Assembly (NCBI RefSeq): GCF_958295425.1
Contig: NC_081137.1
Location: forward strand, 11,695,738 to 11,759,737
DNA length: 64,000 nt
Reading direction: 5' to 3'
Origin: Solea solea
Taxonomy: Eukaryota; Chordata; Actinopteri; Pleuronectiformes; Soleidae
Part shown: positions 1 to 10,800 of the stretch, in pieces
How positions within the stretch are numbered: the first letter of the stretch is position 1
Layout: each line of letters begins with the position of its first letter
Notes under the pieces: generated by a model
What the model saw: the letters and a program-made list of their open reading frames with translations, nothing else
The model's database searches: none
What the model was told of the DNA's origin: nothing
Position numbers and translations under genes: made by a program

Positions 1-2177
1 AAAAAGTCATAGTATAGTATGTCTTCCAAAATCGGTCATAATAGTCATAGTATAGTATGTCGTCCAAAATCGGCCAAAAAAGTCATAGTATAGTATGTCG
101 TCCAAAATCGGTCAAAAAAGTCATAGTATAGTATGTCGTCCAAAATCGGCCAAAAACCTCATAGTATAGTATGTCTTCCAAAATCGGTCAAAAAAGTCAT
201 AGTATAGTATGTCTTCCAAAATCGGTCAGAATAGTCATAGTATAGTATGTCGTCCAAAATCGGCCAAAAACCTCATAGTATAGTATGTCGTCCAAAATCG
301 GTCAAAAAAGTCATAGTATAGTATGTCATCCAAAATCACTCAAAAAAGTCATAGTATAGTATGTCGTCCAAAATCTGTAAAAAACATCATAGTATAGTAT
401 GTCGTCCATAATTACTCAAAAAAGTCATAGTATAGTATGTCGTCCAAAATCGGTCAAAAACGTCATGTATGTCGTCCAAAATCGGTCAAAAAAGTCATAG
501 TATAGTATGTCTTCCAAAATCGGTCAGAATAGTCATAGTATAGTATGTCGTCCAAAATCGGCCAAAAAAGTCATAGTATAGTATGTCGTCCAAAATCAGT
601 CAAAAAAGTCATAGTATAGTATGTCGTCCAAAATCACTCAAAAAAGTCATAGTATAGTATGTCGTCAAAAATCTGTAAAAAACATCATAGTATAGTATGT
701 CGTCAAAAATCGGTCAAAAACGTCATAGTATAGTATGTCGTCCAAAATCCGTCAAAAAAGTCATAGTATAGTATGTCGTCCAAAATCGGTCAAAAACGTC
801 ATAGTATAGTATGTCGTCCAAAATCGGTCAAAAAAGTCATAGTATAGTATGTCGTCCAAAATTGGTGAAAAAAAGTCATAGTATAGTATGTCGTCCAAAA
901 TCGGTCAGAATAGTCATAGTATAGTATGTCGTCCAAAATCGCTCAAAAAAGTCATAGTATAGTATGTCGTCCAAAATCGCTCAAAAAAGTCATAGTATAG
1001 TATGTCGTCCAAAATCGGTCAAAAACGTCATGTATGTCGTCCAAAATCGGTCAAAAAAGTCATAGTATAGTATGTCTTCCAAAATCGGTCAGAATAGTCA
1101 TAGTATAGTATGTCGTCCAAAATCGGCCAAAAAAGTCATAGTATAGTATGTCGTCCAAAATCAGTCAAAAAAGTCATAGTATAGTATGTTGTCCAAAATC
1201 ACTCAAAAAAGTCATAGTAAAGTATGTCGTCCAAAATCTGTAAAAAACATCATAGTATAGTATGTCGTCAAAAATCGGTCAAAAACGTCATAGTATAGTA
1301 TGTCGTCCAAAATCCGTCAAAAAAGTCATAGTAAAGTATGTCGTCCAAAATCGGTCAAAAACGTCATAGTATAGTATGTCGTCCAAAATCGGTCAAAAAA
1401 GTCATAGTATAGTATGTCGTCCAAAATTGGTGAAAAAAAGTCATAGTATAGTATGTCGTCCAAAATCTGTAAAAAACGTCATGGTATAGTATGTCGTCCA
1501 AAATCGGTCAAAAAAGTCATAGTATAGTATGTCGTCCAAAATCAGTCAAAAAAGTCATAGTATAGTATATCGTCCAAAATCGGTCAAAAAAGTCATAGTA
1601 TAGTATGTCGTCCAAAATTGGTGAAAAAAAGTCATAGTATAGTATGTCGTCCAAAATCGGTCAGAATAGTCATAGTATAGTATGTCGTCCAAAATCGGTC
1701 AAAAAAGTCATAGTATAGTATGTCGTCCAAAATTGGTGAAAAAAAGTCATAGTATAGTATGTCGTCCAAAATTGGTAAAACAAAGTCATAGTATAGTATG
1801 TCGTCCAAAATCTGTAAAAAACGTCATGGTATAGTATGTCGTCCAAAATCGGTCAAAAAAGTCATAGTATAGTATGTCGTCCAAAATCAGTCAAAAAAGT
1901 CATAGTATAGTATGTCGTCCAAAATCGGTCAGAATAGTCATAGTATAGTATGTCTTCCAAATGTTGACAAAAAAGTCATAGTTTAGTATGTCGTCCAAAA
2001 TCGGTCAAAAAAGGCATATTATAGTATGTCGTCCAATTTTTGACAATAAAGTCATAGTATAGTATGTCGTCCAATTATTGACAATAAAGTCATAGTATAA
2101 TATGTTGTCCAAAATCTGTGAAAAAGTCATAGTATAGTATGTCGTCCAAATTCTAAATTTGACAAAAATGTCATAGT
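1..2177. repeat. 38-bp AT-rich minisatellite, about 57 copies, truncated by window edge
   Basis: Head-to-tail units of 38 bp around the core AGTCATAGTATAGTATG plus TCGTCCAAAATCGG. Units vary by point changes (TCTTCC/TCGTCC, GGTC/GGCC) and short indels. A distinctive unit lacking about 8-10 bases occurs at 461 and 1026, with the same neighbour order after each, so a 565-bp higher-order block has been duplicated. The array decays from about 1950 to 2177. Confidence 0.97.
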
Positions 2178-2499
2178 TAGACGACTCATTTTAATTAAAC
2201 AATTAAAGGTGTGAAATGACCATTGGCCCCCCGAACATCTTCACATTATCAAATCTGGCCCTCGTTAAAAAAAGTTTGGGGACCCCCGGTCTCAAAGCTA
2301 CAAGTTTTAAAGGTTCAATCCACCCAAAGTCGGCAGCAAATTTAGCCGCAGAATTTTCTTGTTTCACTTTAAATAAAAACCTCCCACATATCTGTTTCCG
2401 CTGCACTTCTGTTTCTTTCCTTATTAAGAAATTCTTTTAAAAATAGTTTTACATTAAAGTGCATGTAAACACACTCACCGAAAAAGAGCAGAGCCAACG

Positions 2500-3665
2500 T
2501 CACACAACAACCCATCTCTGATTTGACTGCAAACATGAGGAAACATGTTATAAATACAGTATTTTTAACAGCTGTGGCTCATTATTCTAATATTCAGGCT
2601 CATCTGTGTAATAATCTGATTTGTCTCACCTGGCAGGTGGATGGATTATTGCAGTAAAGGTGTCGTTCTCACTAACACCGATATTAGCACATTTGAGAGA
2701 AATAAGCCTTTTGTTTACAACATAGGAAATCTTACATCTTTGACTGCAATTCATGGAAAATGGGAACAAAAACATTTGTATTTTTGTTGCTTTTTTAAAA
2801 AAAAAAGAAAAAGAAAAACAGAAATCATTCAACCCTGAATCTGTAACTAGGACCAAACAAAGTGAGCAATTGTGTCCAAAAACATGGAGACGCACAATAC
2901 TTACAAGTTTGAAATCCAGCTGTTGAAGGAGTTTATAATGTTGAGATCTGCACTCCAAATGATCTGACACCAAGCTATTATAACACCCTGGATAAACAAA
3001 GTGTTTGGACTATTTTCATATGTAAAGCATGACTTTAGTCTCACGTCCGGCCTTGGGGAGAGACTGAGCACAAGACACCCAACAAACCTCCAGGAACACA
3101 CACACATGCAAATCATTTCAAAGTCTGTGAAGGTTATCGGTCATCAAGGTCGGCGTGTCGGAGAGTTCAGATTTCAACATTTTAAAATCCTTCAACAGCT
3201 GGATTTCAAACTTGTGTAGTATTGTGTGTCTTATTGTGTGTGTTAATGAGTTAATGAGCAGGTTGGAATAGCATTGAACTTGAAAAATGAAAGAACGACA
3301 TATAGGGGGAATAGAAAGCAGAGGAATGTATGAACTGTATGAAAAATAATATATCTTCCGTTTATATTTTCTTACAGCTAAAACAAAATTGTTGTTTGCT
3401 AAATATTTACTAAGTCAAATCATTCAAAAGGAGAGGGTTTTACAGAAGCAATACATTTTTGTTGCCAAAAATGTCAAAGTTCTTTGGGTTCTTCAGATTG
3501 GGCATTAATTAATTATTTGTCGTATCTTTAAAAAAAATCTAAATTACAAACCCAACACTTTTGTTTTCTCCTATTTCTACTAATTGAATTAAACAATTTA
3601 AGATTTCCTGTGTTGTAAACCAAAGGCTTATTTCTCTCAAATTTGTTAAATCAGAGATGGGTTGT
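2500..3665. repeat. Large imperfect inverted repeat
   Basis: The block at 2896-2957 (AAGTTTGAAATCCAGCTG...) is the near-exact reverse complement of 3168-3231. Further out, ACAACCCATCTCTGATTT (2507-2528) and GAGAGAAATAAGCC (2696-2709) pair with reverse complements at about 3626-3665. Arms are interrupted by non-matching segments. It could be a decayed foldback element or two opposite copies of one repeat. Confidence 0.75.
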
Positions 3666-4459
3666 TATTTGATGTTGACTCTCTTTTTTGGTGAGTTCAA
3701 GTGTTGACATGCACTGTAATATAAAACAATATTTAAAAGAATTGATTGATAGAATTGATTTAAAATGAAATAAATAGAAGTAGACACAGAGATGTGGAAG
3801 ATGTTGTGGAAGTTTTTACTTAATGCAAATGAATTGGTTTCCTTACATTAGTAATAGTAGTAATTAGTAGTAAAAATTAGTAGCAGTAAAATCCAAAACT
3901 CACATAACCACTAACCCTTTTCACTTAAGTTTGATAATCAGATTACCCATCAGTGCCCCCCACAATTGTTTTCTCAAGTTTTTTTATGAAGCCAGTGAGT
4001 GAGCGACTGATTTGTCAAAAGACATTTTCAGTTTGTCTTCTTTAAATAGTCCCTGCAGTTACACATGTTAACCACTAGATGATACACTACATCGCTTAGT
4101 GGTTACAAATATTTAAACAAAGGGATTATGTTTTGTGCAAGTATAAAAGCAGTTAAAACACTCAAGTCACATTTGACTGGAGCACTAAAATGAAGGCGGG
4201 TTTAAGGAACACTGGAGAGTGGGTAATTCACCTGCATTACAAGATGAGGAAATTGGTGGGTTGGTCAGTGTTGGTCCTTTTAAATTGTGCCAAAGCATCG
4301 ATCACAGGACTCAACAAGGAAACAGGTTCTGTCAAGTATAACAATTTGCACTATCACCACAGTGCAGCCCTTAAGTGAAAACAACTTGTACTAATCAACA
4401 TGCTTGTTTTTTTTTAGTGTTGATTCAGGTTCTAATGCCAGGCTTTGCCTATATTTTTT

Positions 4460-4494
4460 AATTCTATTCTATTCTATTCTATTCTATTCTATAT
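4460..4494 (+). repeat. (ATTCT)n microsatellite
   Basis: Six or more perfect TTCTA/ATTCT units followed by a degenerate copy. Confidence 0.95.
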
Positions 4495-5034
4495 TCTTTA
4501 ACTTTTAGTGTAGTATTCATTTTGTACGCTGATTTATCTTTCATAGGCTGTTATAGTTGTCTCTGTAGTGCCGCATGTTATTCTGCATGCAATAAAATAC
4601 ATTTAATTTGATTAGAAAAGAGAACTGAACATTTTAAAATCCAACCACTTGGGTTTTAAATGTGGTGGATTGAGAACTCTGCTCCGTCCTTGTCAGCACA
4701 ACATCCACACAATCCTAATCCCTGTCTCACCGTCTCCGCATATTGACAGACTGTCGGACACTAATCAAAATGCCATCTCTTACGGCTACAATTCACCCGT
4801 CCCTCAATAGTGAAAATGTGCGCTTTAGCAAGTGAGGTTATCATGGCGCTGTTTCGTGTTTCAGAGATAACGATGCAATGGAGTTGAATTTGAACGTCTG
4901 ACCCCGCGGAGCAACGCAGGCCATACAAGGTTCAAGCTATTATAAGATAATGGGAGCGTTCCCACCACTGTGTCCACTATTGTCACAAGTACAGGAGGGT
5001 TGTTGTCGTCTCCTATATCGCTTAATAGAGTCCA

Positions 5035-5170
5035 GGTCAGCAGTCTCAGCAGCAGGGCCCAGACACTCATCTCCACAGCCTCCTCACCGAGGTGCTCTCA
5101 GGCATGCCCGAAACACCTCCCCAGGGATGTGTCCAGAGGAATCATGATGCCCAAACCACCTCAACTGGCT
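5035..5170. mobile_element. LINE-derived fragment (putative)
   Basis: CAGGGATGTGTCCAGAGGAATC followed by ATGCCCAAACCACCTCAACTGG resembles a block common to non-LTR retrotransposon remnants in fish genomes. Recognised from memory only, with no intact reading frame. Confidence 0.4.
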
Positions 5171-6009
5171 CCTCGTACAGAGGCATCAAATCAATGTAAA
5201 TAGTTATACATTTAATTTGATTAGCTTAAGCTTCAGCCAAAGTCCGTCAAACACGCTCTCTCTCTCTCATACATATTGCCAGAGGATATTTATTGTATAT
5301 AAAATTTTTAAAGTCCATTATTTTCACCTGATCTCATCCGATGAAATGTGACTCACCTTCACGATCACCGCCTGTTACTAACGTGTATATAAAAATAAAA
5401 CAGTGAGACATTGTAACACTAGGTTACATAATGTTTCACGTTTCAATTTTCTTTGGTTACCACAACCTTCCAGTGTTTTGATGAGGAACACAATGTAGGT
5501 AAACAGTATTGTTTGTAATAACTGTCATTTAAATTATATGTTGAGGTCAGTGACGTGCGGTCAGGGGAGGCAGGGGAGATCAACCCTAAAATGTTTTTTT
5601 TTTTAATTTTAACAAATCGAATTTGACCATATAATAATAAATATTATTTTGTTTTTCTTGCTATTGTATTGTGGAACAGTATGGAATTGACTAATGCATC
5701 ATTAAAAGCTTTGAAAACAACTAAATGTTTCAATTAAGGTCAAAATTGATATATAAGCTCATTGTATGCACATTGTTTGAATGACTTGATTTTGGAGGAT
5801 GAGATGACTTCAATAACACGGCCTGACACACAGCACTCACTAGTCCAACACTAACTGAACCAGGTCACCCACCCTCAGTTGAGTTTCCCTCCACTAGAGG
5901 AGCCAGAGAGTGAAACCCACACCAATATTCTCCTTTTTCCAGCCTCGCACTAACTTTCTTCATTTCTTTGTGCTGCACTTAATGAAAAGTTCCACCTGTG
6001 TAGCATTGA

Positions 6010-6065
6010 AATCAGGGGCGGCCCATCCATAGAGGGCGCTATAGGGCGCCGCCCCACAAGTCTCA
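6010..6065. mobile_element. hAT-like repeat fragment
   Basis: GGGGCGGCCCATCCATAGAGGGCGCTATAGGGCGCCGCCCCAC contains a short palindrome (GGGCGC...GCGCC) typical of a repeat end seen widely in fish. A similar remnant, GTGACGTGCGGTCAG, is at 5550-5565. Confidence 0.4.
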
Positions 6066-6373
6066 CATGAAGAAGAAGATAGGAATTATCTAAAATCATT
6101 TAAAAAAAAACATTGAAAATTGAAATAAACAGAGCATCATGTCTGATCTTTAATCGATCGCCCACCACTTCGATCCACATGTTTTTTTCTTTTGATTCGT
6201 GTAGTGCTTTTTTTAAAAAAACCTCTTTTCATTAAAATATGTCCACCCCTCCATCATTTTTTTATCACCAGCTGCCACTGATCAAAATAATAATTTGCAC
6301 AACTAACTGTCAGAAAAATTCAAACCAGTGCGCAAGACAATGGGAGAAATCCGGTTCATTTTCACATACACAT

Positions 6374-7653
6374 TTTATTTTGCATCAAGGTATTGGAAAA
6401 AAAAAGAAAATGGCCCTACTGTATGTGGGTGTGTATTCCTGAGGGCAATAAACAATCTCCAAAGGGAGAGCAATTCCCAGAACAATGATCACAACAAAAC
6501 CAAATCCAAAACAAGTGTAAATGCAATCATGAATTGGCTAAAATGTGAAATGTTTTTTTGTTTTTTTTTTCAAGTTCATAGGCCTCTGCAGGTCGATAGT
6601 GTAATTCCAGTGTAAAATATGACAACAACTCCAGTAGAATTTCTTTGATGTTTAACATCACATATAGCTTATTTGCCTTCACGTGACATCAGGACATTAC
6701 CATGCATTATTCTCTGCATAAAGTCGTACAGTACATGGCCTGTGGCTTTCCAAAAAAACTCCCTTTCTTCTCATTATTTCCCTTATATTGTCCTCTGAAT
6801 ATTGCACCAACACCATGTCACTGTGTGTCATGACAACAGAAATAAATAAATACACAGTATATAGTATTAACAGATTCTTTTTGGGGAACGGCAAAGAAGT
6901 GATACGTCGTTTTTCTCTCATGTCGTTGCTTTGGATATCGCGACTGACGTGTTGCTTGGTTACCATAAAAAATGTTCTGGTAAGTGTTTGCTAAAATCAG
7001 TGTTAGTATAATGTAGTAATATGTCTCCCAGAAAAAAGTATGGAACACAGTTAGTTATTTTGGCATATAATATCCAAGTATTTACCTGTGTTTTTTTTCC
7101 CCTTCTCTCTCTTAATTCTCAATATACGAGTATTTTTTACAGCACAGCCAAGTATATATCATCTGATTAGGTTCGGTTTAACATACACGTCCTACTTTGC
7201 CATTATGATTCATAACCTCAGCTCAGCTGACAATGGGTTTGTGCTTATTTTCACCAAAAATGCTCTGTGCAAAGTACAACAATACAGTATAGCTTCGTCG
7301 AAATAAGCCAACAGTTTGAGCATTAATGAAAAATAAAAAAAAGAAAGAAAAAGATTCACAGTAATAACAACACAAAATAGACAACATTAGGGTTTGGCTT
7401 GCATAGCAAAGCAAACGAAAAAAAAACATTAATAAAAAAACATATTTACAAATAATGCAAGTCCTTTTTCATTTTAATTAGTCATTCCATCGTGATTTTT
7501 TTCTTCATCGCCACCGTGTGTACATCATGTGACAGAAAAGAGAAGCAGACACTTAACATACTGTTCACTCTTTTGGACGAGGAGGGTGAGGGACGGAAAT
7601 AATACTGTGAGACTGGTGTCTGTGTCTGTACATGACATTTACAGCTCTGCTCT
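6374..7653 (-). other. robo2: Probable robo2 3' UTR
   Basis: Sequence after the predicted stop has no further exon signals on this strand. Two candidate poly(A) signals are visible on the minus strand: ATTAAA at 7473-7478 and AATAAA at 6374-6379. A Pumilio-type TGTAAATA lies at 7443-7450, just beyond the first signal, so it would be kept only in the longer UTR. The extent is inferred. Confidence 0.4.
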
Positions 7654-7816
7654 TTATCGCTCACTCCCGTCTTCGATCTCTGTCTTCATTCTCTCCGTCT
7701 TCCAAGCGTCGTTCCAACATCGCTCGGTGTCACTCGCAGTGAGAAGAATCTCATGGCGCTTGAGAACATGGTGTCCTGGGACAGTGGGTGGTGGGGAGCG
7801 AGGCTTTCCAAAGACT
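7654..7816 (-). CDS. robo2: robo2 exon 25 (predicted): terminal coding exon, frame uncertain
   Basis: Acceptor CTGTCTTTCAG followed by a second AG two bases later (CAGAG). The most coding-like frame starts [16 protein letters not shown] and ends [10 protein letters not shown] before TAA at 7654-7656. That frame follows exon 24 only if the second AG, or the donor four bases downstream in exon 24, is used. With the two strongest sites the junction creates T|AG, a stop. After exon 22 or 23, the first AG opens a different frame of about 43 codons. Coding end and C-terminus are therefore unresolved. Confidence 0.45.
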
Positions 7817-10800
7817 CTGAAAGACAGGCAGGTAGACACGGCACAGAAAAATACAGTGAAATATTCTGAGAGTTTTTCTTTTGCTATGTATCTGCTGTAT
7901 ATCTTAGCTAAAATCAAGCAAGACAAACACGGCAGCTTGTTACTCTGAGCTGTAACACATTATTCTCATCACTTAAAGCTCCAATATGCAAGAAGTAGTG
8001 TTATGAAATGATGATATTACTGTACATATTGTAATAAACAGAACACCTCTGTATTCCACAGCACATCAGTGAACTATGTTGGCCTCCACATACCATAGAG
8101 GATGTTGTTAACCTTCATTTGTAGTAAACTACAGTGGGATGTAAGTGTATTCTACTGTTTCTGTCTTTTATGGAATAACTGACCTTAGCTATAAAGGAAA
8201 ATGCCAGTATGTTTTAAGGCTATTGGCTCATTTGTGTTTGTCTTTATTTTTTATTTTTAAAATCTTGATAACATGCAAAGTCCACCATCCTACAGAAAAA
8301 TCATCTTTAAAGAGCTTTAATTATGTGGCTATATTCTGTGTTACACTATGTCAGGTTCACTCACAGTGTTCCCTTCTCTCTGTGCTGTTTGTGGGAGGAT
8401 GCCCACTATGGGAGGGATCTGTGCCAGGTCTCTTGTGGGAGCCTCTGCTCAGTGTGGCCTTGTTGGACGTCGCCGTGCCGCTCCAGGAAGCCATATGCTG
8501 CCGCTCCAGCGTTGACACGGTCACCATGCACTCTTCAGAGGGATCTGAGCCTGCAGCTGCCCACGAGCCGTGCATGTGGGAGCCCACGCTGTGCAGGGAC
8601 TTCATGGTCGGTGTGTGGGCTGGTAAGTGGAAGAGGAAGATGGGACATCATGACACGGGGAAGTGGTTGGATGTCCTCTAAATGAGGGTTCTATGACAAA
8701 TAACGACTGAGAGTGAGTGTGAGAGAGTTGGTCTTACTGTCTGTGTTCGTGTCTCTTCCTCTGGACAGAGTCCCAACCTTGTCTGCCTGAGGTTTGAGGC
8801 CGGTCAGTAGTGCCCTCTTGTGGCCAAGGCTGTGCATGCCCTGTGTGCCATGGTTCGCTGTGCCAGAAGTGTCTGAGCGAATCGGCTGAGGGGGTTTACC
8901 TGTGATGCGTGAGTTAGAGAGTCACTGGAGATAAAGATTTGACTCAGCATCATCTGGACAAGTATACACACACACTGAAGTGTGGTGTGGTTATGCAAAT
9001 CTGTCACACAGAAATGTATTATTATGTCAAACCGGCATTCAACACAATTAAATATCAAGATTTATCGAAACAAGTCAAGATGATTCATACCTTGATTCGG
9101 TCACATGGGGCATTTGTGCAAACAAACAACCATAAATCCTTGAGTCAGTGAATCTAGTCTTTCTGAATGCTTCTTTAAGCAGACTTTAAAGGGATAGTTC
9201 AGGGACCAGCCTGAGACGTCAATGCTTATTTTTTAAATCATGGTAGTATCAACGGTAGATTTAAGCCACTTCATATAAGTTCTTCACCTGCTTAAGGCTA
9301 CATTTACTTAAGAATATGTTGCCAATTTATTTTGTTATTGGACAGATTTTTCCAAACAGAAAACTGAAGTTTGTAATCCACTCTAGACCAGCAGCTCCTG
9401 TGTCTCCGTGAGCTAAAACCGTTGATTTTCTCCAGGAACTCTATGGAGTTTCTAACAAGTTTACAAACTTCACTCTCCAGTCTAACATCGTTTGATAATG
9501 CATCAAACGTGTTCTTGGTCTCAGGTCCCCAAACAACCTCACCTAAAAAAAAACATTTTATTTGCTACAGCAATGCAAGCAACTCTGGTCTATGAAGAAG
9601 AATTGTAATGTTTTATGCATCATTGAACAATATTTCTATGGCTTTGTAAATTTGTAAATGTATTTAGTCACACTGACCTTGATGATGCCCTGTGGTTTAT
9701 TACATATTCTCAATCCCTTAACTTATCAAACAGTAGAGTCTAAAACTGGTACAGTTTTGTCCCTGTGGGAGAAACTTTGAAGTTTTCCTTTCAGACAGAA
9801 CCCTATTTATAAATGCATCTTAAATGTTGGACATGCGGCTTTTAAGTAGAGCCTCAATAACATTTATATATAATGGTGTCAGTGTCAACACAAGGATGTC
9901 TGGAAGTAACTTTGAACAGACTGGTTGAAGTGGAGTGTAAATAGTAATGTGAATAATTAGAGTTTTTAAGGTCATAAAACTCTTTCACTTGAAGCCAATT
10001 ATATTTTCTAAGTTAACTTTAAATGCTAATCACCATCCCAGCTGGCTAATATCCAAGCATACCACTACTGGAGTGGTGTGGTGAATGGTCTTTGTGATAC
10101 ACTGTGTATAGTGTAAAAATTGAATGCAAAAAAAAAAACACACAGAAAGTCCAGGCCTCCTCTAGAGGTGGTGCCAACCCTGGATCTCTGGTGAGAGACA
10201 AGTGTTGTGCAACTAAACCACTTTTCCTCGACGTAGATAGGAACATAAATAGCAAAAACAGCCACTGCTGTGATAAGAACATCTGTTCACACTTTAGTGA
10301 CACATTTTTCTTTAAAACCAGCACAGAGGATGTTGCTTTATTCCTAAAAAGTGACAGATTTGTTGCTAACCTGTTTTGCTGCTGATCACTTGCCTCCTAG
10401 TCTATAGGCGTGTTTCCATTAAGTTGAACACTTTGGTTTGGTACAGTGCAGTATGTGTTTTCTTGCGTTTCCATTAGGAATAGTACCAAAATAACAAGCT
10501 CCAGCGGTTAAATCTTTTAGCACCCTTCCCTTGGGGTACCAGAGTAAATGGTACAGTCGAGCGACAGTCAGCTGATTGGGTGACAGAAAAATGTCATTCT
10601 ATTCTCAAAGCTTGACGTCTTTTTGAGGCAAACAGCCACAAAGCAAGAAAAGAGTTTCAGTTCGATGTCATCATTCGTTGTTGTCGTCACAGCACACTAC
10701 GTGATGCGGCCATTAGGCACAGCCTACAACCCCACCCACCAAGTAAAGGCAAACCTGACCCAGGGCTTTACCATTCCAAACCAAACTACCTACTATAATG

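Larger units (their letters stand above)
2178..6373. other. Intergenic DNA downstream of robo2, no gene seen
   Basis: No coding region supported. It holds a large imperfect inverted repeat (about 2500-3665), a pentanucleotide microsatellite at 4460-4494, a LINE-like fragment near 5035-5170, and two hAT-like fragments at about 5550-5595 and 6010-6065. Confidence 0.6.

Noticed and set aside
1..2177. CRISPR-like regular array
   Set aside because: Units are contiguous 38-bp tandem repeats without unique spacers, in a vertebrate genome.
4861..5203. Overlapping short frames on both strands suggesting a small gene
   Set aside because: The interval resembles a retroelement fragment, and no frame has splice or start support.
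8145..8681. Plus-strand open frame of 178 residues
   Set aside because: It lies opposite predicted robo2 exon 24 and has no recognisable domain, and the minus strand has matching splice sites and phase.
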